Assembly: GCF_900113965.1 (NCBI RefSeq)
Contig: NZ_FORI01000004.1
Span: 1-64,000 of the forward strand
DNA length: 64,000 nucleotides
Direction: 5' to 3'
Source: Treponema bryantii
Lineage (GTDB): Bacteria; Spirochaetota; Spirochaetia; Treponematales; Treponemataceae
Below are positions 56,804-64,000 of the stretch, in pieces. Under the pieces are notes generated by a model. The model was not told the DNA's origin. It was given only the letters and a program-made list of their open reading frames with translations, and did not search any database. Position numbers and translations under genes: made by a program. Numbering within the stretch: position 1 is the stretch's first letter; each line of letters begins with the position of its first letter.

Positions 56804-59800
56804 ATGACAAAACGTTTATTAATTGCAACATTTTTATTCAGTCTCTTTACAACGACAGTTTTTGCACAGAATAATGGAGAAACTGAGAAAAAAGAGCCTG
56901 AAGTTACAATAATCACAATTAATAACGCACGCCAGTCGGCGTATAAAAAGAACGAAGATACCGGCAACGACTGTATTATTCTGGAAGGTTCAGTTTCGCT
57001 GACTGTTGAAAAAGGTAAAACTACAAACGAAATTAAAGCAGATAAAATCGTCTACGACCGCAATACAGAAATGCTTTATGCAGACGGTAACGTAGAGATC
57101 CTTATGAAAGGCGGTTCTTCTGGTAATGATGCTGCTACGGCAACTTCACTTATCATGAACACTTCTACACTTGAAGGCATTTTTGATAATGGCCGTATTG
57201 TACAAAAACAGTCTGATGCCTTAAATCTTCCTTCCGGCTCAACCCTGATTGTATTTTCAGAGATTTTCGGAAAAGGTAATGAAAACGTAATTACCTTTAA
57301 AAACTCAAGCCTTACTTTCTGTGATGAAGATCCTCCACACTGGCATATTGATGCAACCAGAACCTGGCTTCTTCCTGGCGGTGAGTTTGCCTTTTTTAAT
57401 GCCTTGCTTTATGTAGGTGTTATTCCGGTTCTGTATTTTCCGGCCTTTTATTATCCAAAAGACGAGCTGATATTTAATCCTGTTTTTAATTATACAAAAC
57501 GCGGCGGTTATTCCATTCAGACAACAACTTATCTGTGGGGCCGTAAGCCTCTGGATAATACAGATACAAGTTCTTCAAGCTCAAGTGATTCTAGTCAGAA
57601 AGACAGTACCTCTGCAGAATCTTTAAGAGCTGTTTATAATTTTATTAAGCCTAGTACATTAAAGGAACAGGTTCGCGAAGGTATTGTGCTTCATAATCTT
57701 GATGAGGATTTTACCGGTGACTCTTCTCATTACGTAAAGTTTATTGCAGACTGGTATTCAAATCTTGGTTATATGATTGGTGTGGACGGAATTATTAATC
57801 CGCTTCCAGCTTATATTTCTAAACTCAATTTTAATACTTACCTTGGTTTTAGTAATACCGTGTTCAAGGCAACCGGAAGCGAGCTTAATTATCATCCATA
57901 TTCTTCAAATGGTATTACTTATAAAGATGAATCATCATTTTTAGGACTTAAGCTTCCATTCAGATATGCGGCTAATTTTGATATTCAGGTTTCAAAGCCT
58001 TTTCAGTTCAGTCTTTCGTTTCCGGTTTATTCAGATCCTTTTTTCTCAAATGATTTTCTGTCTGACCGCCATGAAACAATGGACTGGATTTCTTATCTTC
58101 TTGATAGTGCAAACAGAGATGATGAAGATACCACAACAGATTCTACAACTACAGCTAACACAGTTTCATCATACCAGTGGAGATCTTCGGCTTCTTATTC
58201 TCCGTCACTTCCATCTGTGTTAAAGCCATATCTTTCATCAGTATCTTTTTCTATGACAAACTCGGTTAGTATTTCTTCTAAAGATACAGTTTTTAGTTAT
58301 AAAGATGATAATCAGGAAGAACAGTACACTTATGATCGGAATCTCTACGAGGAAGAATGGACAAAATATACTCCAATGCGCCGCTTCTACTATCCATCCC
58401 TTGTAACTCCAATTCAGACAAATATTTCTGCAAGCGGTACAATCTTTTCATGGCCTTTTAAAAAGGAATCTTCTTCGGGGTCAAAGCAGTTTGTAATTTC
58501 ACTTAATAAACCAGATGAATTAAAGACAGACAAGCAGCTGGAAGAAGACCGTAAAAAGAAAGAGGAAGAAGAAAAGAAAGAAGCTGGAGAAGAGGGTAAA
58601 GCTCCAGAAGAAAAAGCTGTTGCAGAAGCACCGGATAAAAAAGAAGATGAAGCTCAGAAGGAAGGGCTTTTTGATTATTATCTTCCAGAACTTGATTACA
58701 CCGCTACAAAAGAAACTATTGATGACGGAATATCTTATAAGCTTACCTATAATGTAGGCTTAAATCTTACTACCCAGATGTCATATTCAGACACAAATCT
58801 TAGAAACTCTGATGATTTTGACTGGAATAATATCCGTTCTTCTATGTATAACATGAAGATTCCGCTTTCTATTTCGAGCCTGTTCAATTATGGCGGAAAC
58901 TTCTTCTCTGTTGAAAATAAGTTTGCATATTCTCCGGTTTTCCAGGATCACCCGTATATTTCTGAAAATGAAGATTATGGTTATACAAGTGAACTGGAAA
59001 TCAAAAAAATCAAACTTGCTGACTTAAAAACAGAATCACGGGATGTTACAAATACAAATACGGTAACTTTTAAACCGCTTTTGTTCTATCCAGTTTTCAG
59101 TGATACAAGTCTTGCATGGAATTCTTCTATCAGATTGTACCGTCGCTCTTATATTGGAGATGCGGATACTCCGGACTGGGAAGAGCATTATGCAGACTGG
59201 ACAGATGAAGACAGCGTTACAGTAAACTCGCTTGCTGCGGATATCAAGGCAAAGGAATTTAATAATAAGCTTACTCAGTCTATGCGCCTTGAAATGATAA
59301 TGCCTCCGCAGAAGAAAAAGTACACAACAACCTTTACTCTTGGCGTTCCGTATGCCAGTGCTTCAGTTAGTACTGGTTTTGAAGAAATCCGTGATAAAGA
59401 TTATGAGAAAATGAGTGAAAAGGATAAGGAAAAGTATGAAAATGTAAAGTGGAAAAAAACTCCGCTTACACAAAACTTTACCTTAAATCTTTTTGATTCA
59501 AAACTTAAGCTTTCTGAATCATTTACTTATAACATGGAAGATGATAATCCGGACAATCTTAAGCTTACAGCTTCTTTGTTCGATGTTCAGATTTCTTATG
59601 TTCAGTCTTATGTTTTAGGCTATGAGTTTGATCCTGTAAAAGGCTGGTATATTCCGGAAGATAAAAAGGAAAATGAGGAAAAGGAATTCCTACCATATTC
59701 ATTCTCGCTTTCTTATTCGCTTCCGGGAACTACTTATTACAAATGGTTTAACAGAGTTTCATATTCGTTTGGCCTGAATACAAGTATTGTTGCAGACCTT

Positions 59801-60244
59801 TTGCGTCCTACAAACAGTTATTTCCTGTTTACTCCGTCAATTAAATTTAAGGTTTTTGAATTCTGTGAAATTACCTTCTCGGCTTCATCAAGAAACTCAA
59901 TTCTTTACTGGTACTTCCATAATGAAGCGGGTGATATGTACAGCGACTGGGGCGGCTTCCCGGGCAATATTCTTAAAGACTTAATTGATTCTTTCAGATT
60001 TGATGATGAAGAAAAGCGCCAGAATTCAGGCTTTAAGCTGAAATCCTTTAATATGACAGTTTCCCACGACCTCCACGACTGGAAAGCAAACATGACAATG
60101 AAGATTGAGCCAAGAATCATCACAGAAAACGGCAAAAAAATGTACGACTTTAAGCCATATATCACTATTGGAGTTGTATGGAACCCAATGGAGAGTATGA
60201 AGACTACGATTATTGATGATTATGGAGAGTGGAAACTCGAATAA
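56804..60244 (+). CDS. lptD: LptD/OstA-like outer-membrane assembly protein
   Basis: A 1146-residue protein with a signal peptide (about residues 1-21, FAQ), an OstA/LptA-like N-terminal domain (about 45-135; NEIKADKIVYDRNTEMLYADGN) and a long beta-rich C-terminal part suited to a large outer-membrane barrel. A Lys/Glu-rich insert (about residues 575-625) is unusual. In Gram-negatives LptD inserts lipopolysaccharide; spirochaetes of this group are generally thought to lack typical lipopolysaccharide, so the cargo is uncertain. The uvrA-lptD neighbourhood also occurs in T. pallidum (from memory). Confidence 0.85.
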   Translation: MTKRLLIATFLFSLFTTTVFAQNNGETEKKEPEVTIITINNARQSAYKKNEDTGNDCIILEGSVSLTVEKGKTTNEIKADKIVYDRNTEMLYADGNVEILMKGGSSGNDAATATSLIMNTSTLEGIFDNGRIVQKQSDALNLPSGSTLIVFSEIFGKGNENVITFKNSSLTFCDEDPPHWHIDATRTWLLPGGEFAFFNALLYVGVIPVLYFPAFYYPKDELIFNPVFNYTKRGGYSIQTTTYLWGRKPLDNTDTSSSSSSDSSQKDSTSAESLRAVYNFIKPSTLKEQVREGIVLHNLDEDFTGDSSHYVKFIADWYSNLGYMIGVDGIINPLPAYISKLNFNTYLGFSNTVFKATGSELNYHPYSSNGITYKDESSFLGLKLPFRYAANFDIQVSKPFQFSLSFPVYSDPFFSNDFLSDRHETMDWISYLLDSANRDDEDTTTDSTTTANTVSSYQWRSSASYSPSLPSVLKPYLSSVSFSMTNSVSISSKDTVFSYKDDNQEEQYTYDRNLYEEEWTKYTPMRRFYYPSLVTPIQTNISASGTIFSWPFKKESSSGSKQFVISLNKPDELKTDKQLEEDRKKKEEEEKKEAGEEGKAPEEKAVAEAPDKKEDEAQKEGLFDYYLPELDYTATKETIDDGISYKLTYNVGLNLTTQMSYSDTNLRNSDDFDWNNIRSSMYNMKIPLSISSLFNYGGNFFSVENKFAYSPVFQDHPYISENEDYGYTSELEIKKIKLADLKTESRDVTNTNTVTFKPLLFYPVFSDTSLAWNSSIRLYRRSYIGDADTPDWEEHYADWTDEDSVTVNSLAADIKAKEFNNKLTQSMRLEMIMPPQKKKYTTTFTLGVPYASASVSTGFEEIRDKDYEKMSEKDKEKYENVKWKKTPLTQNFTLNLFDSKLKLSESFTYNMEDDNPDNLKLTASLFDVQISYVQSYVLGYEFDPVKGWYIPEDKKENEEKEFLPYSFSLSYSLPGTTYYKWFNRVSYSFGLNTSIVADLLRPTNSYFLFTPSIKFKVFEFCEITFSASSRNSILYWYFHNEAGDMYSDWGGFPGNILKDLIDSFRFDDEEKRQNSGFKLKSFNMTVSHDLHDWKANMTMKIEPRIITENGKKMYDFKPYITIGVVWNPMESMKTTIIDDYGEWKLE

Positions 60245-60255
60245 ACTTAAGCGTA

Positions 60256-60400
60256 ACACCTTAAAAAGGCTCCCGTAGAAAACATCCCTTGTAACCGAGG
60301 TGCCTCGACGCTTCGCTCTGTATTGTATGCGAGGACAGATTTTCAGTATCGGCACCAAATGTTACAAGGGCGTGTTTTCTACTCCGCTTTTTTAAGGTGT
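60256..60400. repeat. Large foldback element between lptD and phoH
   Basis: Arms 60256-60295 and 60361-60400 pair over 40 bases with few mismatches (ACACCTTAAAAA; GTAGAAAACA; CCCTTGTAAC). Inside, GGTGCC/GGCACC and CCTCG/CGAGG give further nested stems, so the whole 145 bases can form one long branched hairpin. The arm sequence is unrelated to the guaB-uvrA element. Confidence 0.85.
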
Positions 60401-60421
60401 ATATACTATAATTTGTTCTAA

Positions 60422-60450
60422 TTGACATTTGCCCATTGATAATCAATAAT
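60422..60450 (+). promoter_or_regulatory. Promoter of phoH
   Basis: TTGACA (60422-60427), a 17-base spacer and AATAAT (60445-60450). The leader is about 10-12 bases with AGAGG before the TTG start. Confidence 0.65.
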
Positions 60451-60466
60451 ATAAACAGAGGTATTT

Positions 60467-61402
60467 TTGAACGAATATACAATAGTAGTTCCAGACAATG
60501 ACGTGCTTTCTTGTGTTTGCGGAACTAATGATAAAAATTTACAGCTCATTGAAGAACATCTGGGGGTTCCTGTATTTACTAAGGGCAACGAGCTTTCTGT
60601 GGAAAATGCAGCACCCGAAATCTGTCAGAAATTCCAGTTTATTGTAGACCGCATTGTAGATGAAGTTCAGTCTGGCGGAAAAAACAGTGATGATATTATT
60701 CTTACTGTTTTAAATACAAAACGAAAAATTAATGCAGATGAAATGGTTATAATGGTGCCCGGCGCGGTTCGTCGTGTTTATCCGCGTACTCAGGGACAGG
60801 CAGAATACGTAGATCTTCTTCAAAACCGAGACATGGTATTCTGTACAGGTTCAGCTGGTAGTGGAAAAACCTACCTTGCAGTTGCAGAAGCACTCCGTCT
60901 CATCCTCACACATAAAAAAACAAAGTTAATAATAACACGCCCTGTTGTAGAAGCCGGCGAAAGTCTTGGTTTTCTTCCGGGTGACTTGGAAGATAAAATA
61001 GACCCGTATCTGCGCCCACTTCGTGATGCTATGGAAACAATTCTGCCTACAGAATCTGTAAAAAGACTTTTTGAGGCAGGAATTGTTGAGGTTGCGCCTC
61101 TTGCTTATATGCGCGGCCGTACACTTAATAACGCAGTTGTTATTCTTGATGAAGCTCAGAATACAACCTGTGCGCAGATGAAAATGTTCCTTACCCGTAT
61201 GGGAGAAAACACTAAGGTCTTTGTTACAGGAGATCCGTCTCAGATAGATCTTCCTAAAAAGATAACTTCGGGTCTTATGCATTCAATCAGCATTTTAAGA
61301 AAAATAGAAGATATTGGATTTATGGAGCTTACTGCAGAAGATGTTGTAAGAAATCCATTGGTTAAGAAAATTGTAAAGGCGTATGAAAATGAAGAAGAAT
61401 AA
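60467..61402 (+). CDS. phoH: PhoH-family ATPase
   Basis: A 311-residue PhoH/YbeZ-type ATPase. Walker A FCTGSAGSGKTYLA (about residues 125-138), Walker B VVILDEAQNTT and a sensor-like VFVTGDPSQIDLP are present. PhoH proteins are linked to RNA metabolism and commonly sit next to ybeY, as here (two genes downstream). Translation starts at TTG 60467 with AGAGG upstream. The stop overlaps the start of the 7TM-HD gene by 20 bases. Confidence 0.93.
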   Translation: MNEYTIVVPDNDVLSCVCGTNDKNLQLIEEHLGVPVFTKGNELSVENAAPEICQKFQFIVDRIVDEVQSGGKNSDDIILTVLNTKRKINADEMVIMVPGAVRRVYPRTQGQAEYVDLLQNRDMVFCTGSAGSGKTYLAVAEALRLILTHKKTKLIITRPVVEAGESLGFLPGDLEDKIDPYLRPLRDAMETILPTESVKRLFEAGIVEVAPLAYMRGRTLNNAVVILDEAQNTTCAQMKMFLTRMGENTKVFVTGDPSQIDLPKKITSGLMHSISILRKIEDIGFMELTAEDVVRNPLVKKIVKAYENEEE

Positions 61403-63230
61403 TTCTGAAAAAGAAAACAATAAGCCTGGAACCGCCAAATTTGTAATGAAGGGCATAGGCGAGTACATGAGACACAACTATCCGTTTCTCATTCTCTTTT
61501 TCGCAGGATTACTTGCTGTTTCTGCATTGAACTTTGTAAAAATCAGTACCGCAGAAACAATCGCAAACTTTTCTCTCGAGGATTTTGAAATTGGTCAGAT
61601 TGCAGACCGTACAATTATTGCAGACAGAAGCCTTCCTCCAGATAATATTGATCCTGTTTCTGTAACAAAAGGTGAAAAAATTATTAAGAAGGGATTTGCC
61701 ATCACAGAAGAAGGTTTTGCAAAGCTCAAGAAAATGTCTGCTTCTCCGCTTTATATTGATTACCGTGCATTTGCAAACAGTGAGCTTTATCTTCTGCTTC
61801 TTTCTATTATGTGGTATCTTCTGTTTACGTTTATTTCTGTAAACAGAAAACTCTTGTTTAAAGAGCCGCTGCTGCAGGTAATTTTCTTTCTCGCAGTTTA
61901 TGCGGTAACAGCGTTCTGTGGAAAGCTTTCTCTTTTCTCAAGTCCTTACAGCATCTGTATTGCAATTCCTTCTGCCTTGTTCATTATGATTGTAACAATC
62001 CTTTACGGAAATCTTTCTGCATTGCTTCTTTCAATCGTATTGTCTATCGGAGTTTTGTGTGCAACTAACTGGCAGATTCCAACCTTCCTTTTGACACTTG
62101 CATCTTCACTTACAGCTGCCGCAATTGTTCGTAAAATTGAACGCCGTCTGGACCTTGTTTTTGCAGGTCTTATGATTGCTGTTTTCAATATTGTTTACGT
62201 TCTTTTGTTCTCTGTAATCTTTAATGAAACTTTTGAAGAGCTTCCAAAGCTGATGATTGGCCTTGCCATCAATGGCTTCCTTTCTGGTATTTTAACTTTA
62301 GGTTTCCTGACACCGCTCGAAATCATGCTTAATACAGCTTCTGTTTTCCGTCTTATGGATTTGAGTGATACAAATACTCCTATCTTTAAGCAGATGCAGA
62401 TTCAGGCAAATGGAACTTACAATCACTCTATGATGGTTGCACAGCTTGCAGAAGTCGGTTGTCGTGAAATTGGCGCTAACTCACTTCTTGCCCGTGTTGG
62501 TGCTTACTATCATGATATTGGAAAGATGGATCAGAGCGAGTACTTTGTAGAAAATCAGGTAAACGGAATGGAAAATAAACATAACGACCTGAACCCGACT
62601 CTTTCTGCATCTGTTATTAAAAGCCATGTTCGTAAGGGAGTTGAAAAAGCACGCCAGCTTCATCTTCCACAGGCTGTAATTGATATTATCGCTGAACACC
62701 ACGGAAACAGTATCATCACTTATTTCTATAATAATGCGAAAGAAAAAGATCCTTCTCTTGATGAAGATGATTTCAGATACCCGGGCATTCCACCTGTTAC
62801 AAAAGAGTCTGCAGTTGTAATGCTTGCAGATACTGTTGAAGCTGCCTGCCATACTCTTGAAAATCCGACATCTCCACGCCTTGAGAAATTCATCACAATT
62901 CTTATTAATCAGAAAATGGAATTGAAACAGCTTGATAACTGTGACCTTACCTTCCATGATATTTCAAGAATTAAGGCTGCGTTTGTAAACCTTCTTACAG
63001 GTTACTATCACAATAGAATTAAATATCAGAATCAACAGGATCCTGATGAAGCTCCGGCAAAAACAGAAGAAGCTCCTGCAGCAGAAGCACCAAAGGCTGC
63101 CGCTAAAGAGCCTGCAAAACCTGCTGTAAAAGAAGCTCCAAAGGCTCCTGCAAAAGAAGCCGCTGCTCCAAAAGCCACTGCTGAGAAAAAGGCATCGGCC
63201 GCAGCAAAAACAGTAAAGGAAAAGAAATGA
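61383..63230 (+). CDS. 7TM-HD phosphohydrolase (PgpH-like, probable cyclic-di-AMP phosphodiesterase)
   Basis: A 615-residue membrane protein. One N-terminal helix (about residues 34-52), a short periplasmic domain (about 55-135, smaller than in typical PgpH), then about seven helices (136-310), and a cytoplasmic HD domain with His 348, YHDIGKMD (HD at about 377-378), EHHG and the later Asp in LADTVE. A low-complexity Ala/Pro/Lys tail (about 565-615) is unusual. Such proteins hydrolyse cyclic-di-AMP in Listeria and relatives. The last bases overlap ybeY by 4 bases. Confidence 0.9.
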   Translation: MKMKKNNSEKENNKPGTAKFVMKGIGEYMRHNYPFLILFFAGLLAVSALNFVKISTAETIANFSLEDFEIGQIADRTIIADRSLPPDNIDPVSVTKGEKIIKKGFAITEEGFAKLKKMSASPLYIDYRAFANSELYLLLLSIMWYLLFTFISVNRKLLFKEPLLQVIFFLAVYAVTAFCGKLSLFSSPYSICIAIPSALFIMIVTILYGNLSALLLSIVLSIGVLCATNWQIPTFLLTLASSLTAAAIVRKIERRLDLVFAGLMIAVFNIVYVLLFSVIFNETFEELPKLMIGLAINGFLSGILTLGFLTPLEIMLNTASVFRLMDLSDTNTPIFKQMQIQANGTYNHSMMVAQLAEVGCREIGANSLLARVGAYYHDIGKMDQSEYFVENQVNGMENKHNDLNPTLSASVIKSHVRKGVEKARQLHLPQAVIDIIAEHHGNSIITYFYNNAKEKDPSLDEDDFRYPGIPPVTKESAVVMLADTVEAACHTLENPTSPRLEKFITILINQKMELKQLDNCDLTFHDISRIKAAFVNLLTGYYHNRIKYQNQQDPDEAPAKTEEAPAAEAPKAAAKEPAKPAVKEAPKAPAKEAAAPKATAEKKASAAAKTVKEKK

Positions 63231-63703
63231 ACAGAGTATATGTAGCAATGCAGGACGGTGTAGAAGAGCCCGACTGGTTAAACAATGTAGAACCTTTTGT
63301 TCAGAAGGCACTTTCTGAATTTAAGTTTGATGGTGAAGAAATCTCTATGCTTTTGTGCAACGACACATATATGCAGGAGCTCAATAAAACTTACCGCAAC
63401 ATTGACAGCACAACAGACGTGCTTTCTTTTGAAAATGATGAAGAATATGAGGATGAAGAAGGCAAGTGGAAATGTGTAGGTGATATTGTAATCAGCCTTG
63501 ATACTTTGCCTGTAAATGCCGATTATTTTGAAGAGAGCAGAAACGATGAACTTAAACGTCTTATTGTTCACGGACTTCTGCACCTGAACGGAATGGACCA
63601 CGGCGAAGAGCATATTGAAAAAGGTGCTGAGCCGGTTTGTGAAATGCTCGTTCTTCAGGAAAAAGTTTTAAATAAATTAAAGGATGAAAAAATAATAAAA
63701 TGA
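63227..63703 (+). CDS. ybeY: Endoribonuclease YbeY
   Basis: YbeY (158 residues) is a zinc-dependent RNase used in 16S rRNA maturation and ribosome quality control. The motif HGLLHLNGMDHGEEH contains the three zinc His ligands; DVLSFEND and GDIVISLDT precede it. It overlaps the genes on both sides by 4 bases, consistent with translational coupling in phoH-pgpH-ybeY-corC, a very common bacterial order. Confidence 0.96.
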   Translation: MNRVYVAMQDGVEEPDWLNNVEPFVQKALSEFKFDGEEISMLLCNDTYMQELNKTYRNIDSTTDVLSFENDEEYEDEEGKWKCVGDIVISLDTLPVNADYFEESRNDELKRLIVHGLLHLNGMDHGEEHIEKGAEPVCEMLVLQEKVLNKLKDEKIIK

Positions 63704-64000
63704 GTTTTTTTAAGAAAAAGAAAAAGAATGCTGCAGAAGAAGCTGAAAGTATACAACAGGAAATATTAAACGAAGAAAAAAAAGACATGATTCAGGGTGT
63801 AGAGGATTTGTCAAAAACTTCTGTAAAAGAAGTTATGATTCCCCGCATCGACGTAGATTTTATTTCAAGCGATACACCACAGGAAGAACTCTTTACTAAA
63901 ATAGTTGCCAGCGGACATTCACGCTTTCCGCTTTATACAGATTCCATTGATAATGTAATTGGTGTTCTTTATGTAAAGGACATCATTAAATGTCTTGCCG
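63700..64000 (+). CDS. tlyC: CorC/TlyC-like CBS-domain protein (5' part, cut by window end)
   Basis: The first 100 codons are present, from ATG 63700 inside the ybeY stop (ATGA overlap). A basic start (MSFFKKKKKN) is followed by VKEVMIPRIDVDFI, typical of the first CBS domain of CorC/HlyC/TlyC proteins, and then SGHSRFPLYTDSIDNVIGVLYVKDII. There is no membrane domain at the N-terminus, as in the short CorC form. In spirochaetes these are called TlyC; roles in metal-ion efflux or adhesion are reported, haemolysin activity is doubtful. The rest lies outside the window. Confidence 0.9.
   Translation, partial: MSFFKKKKKNAAEEAESIQQEILNEEKKDMIQGVEDLSKTSVKEVMIPRIDVDFISSDTPQEELFTKIVASGHSRFPLYTDSIDNVIGVLYVKDIIKCLA

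Noticed and set aside
1-64000. tRNA, rRNA or tmRNA genes
   Set aside because: Reading the intergenic spaces showed no cloverleaf-like T-loop sequences or rRNA motifs.

Overview
The window comes from a spirochaete of the genus Treponema or a close relative, most likely a free-living or gut/rumen species rather than a host-reduced pathogen. This rests on the flagellar order fliF-fliG-fliH-fliI-fliJ, the uvrA-lptD neighbourhood, a TGS-containing nucleoside kinase, a TlyC/CorC-type protein and spirochaete-style protein sequences. It is an inference from protein character; no rRNA or tRNA gene is present to confirm it.

Layout. 1-1473: a complete IS3-family (IS150-like) element. 1521-7326: its own consensus promoter, then fliF, fliG, fliH, fliI, fliJ (MS ring, rotor switch, export ATPase module). 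7360-12949: nucleoside kinase, yebC, ruvC, truB and a zinc-binding lipid-free substrate-binding protein. 13035-13850: small Cys-motif membrane protein and a Fur/Zur-type repressor, behind a perfect promoter flanked by two identical-class operators. 13853-15340: a striking protein that joins an XRE helix-turn-helix to an entire FliM-like flagellar switch protein, with tandem palindromes upstream. 15520-21891: ruvA, a DUF1232 protein, ruvB, a TldD/TldE pair and queA. 21884-28256: a minus-strand operon of a CapD-type sugar-nucleotide dehydratase, a DegT aminotransferase and a three-subunit molybdo-hydroxylase-like complex whose large subunit lacks key active-site residues. 28381-34280: two secreted/envelope proteins (one DPBB plus SPOR with a very long acidic linker), ilvE, an FAD synthetase, and a GGDEF-EAL protein. 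34281-37326: rpsO, small secreted proteins, a PD-(D/E)XK protein and a repeat-rich gap. 37327-46796: pnp, a membrane protein, then dut-lptF-lptG-tgt-HEAT-PP2C. 46822-53683: HrpA-like helicase, CapA-like lipoprotein, purA, and divergently guaB. 53947-64000: uvrA, lptD, phoH, 7TM-HD phosphohydrolase, ybeY and the start of a CorC/TlyC gene.

Three layers cut across the genes. First, at least a dozen copies of an imperfect palindrome (GGTGGTTGAG...CGAAACCACC) sit between genes; some supply stop codons or a terminator, and some create false in-frame N-terminal extensions. Second, ruvA, ruvB, truB, ribF, dut and, less exactly, queA and uvrA have a TATAAT-like -10 box 6-9 bases before the start codon and no ribosome binding site, which predicts leaderless or nearly leaderless mRNAs. 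Third, several intergenic spaces contain large foldback structures unlike the palindrome family. The best candidate for an undescribed system is the HTH-FliM fusion with its spaced operators: it could connect flagellar/chemotaxis signalling to transcription. No tRNA, rRNA, CRISPR array or prophage was seen.
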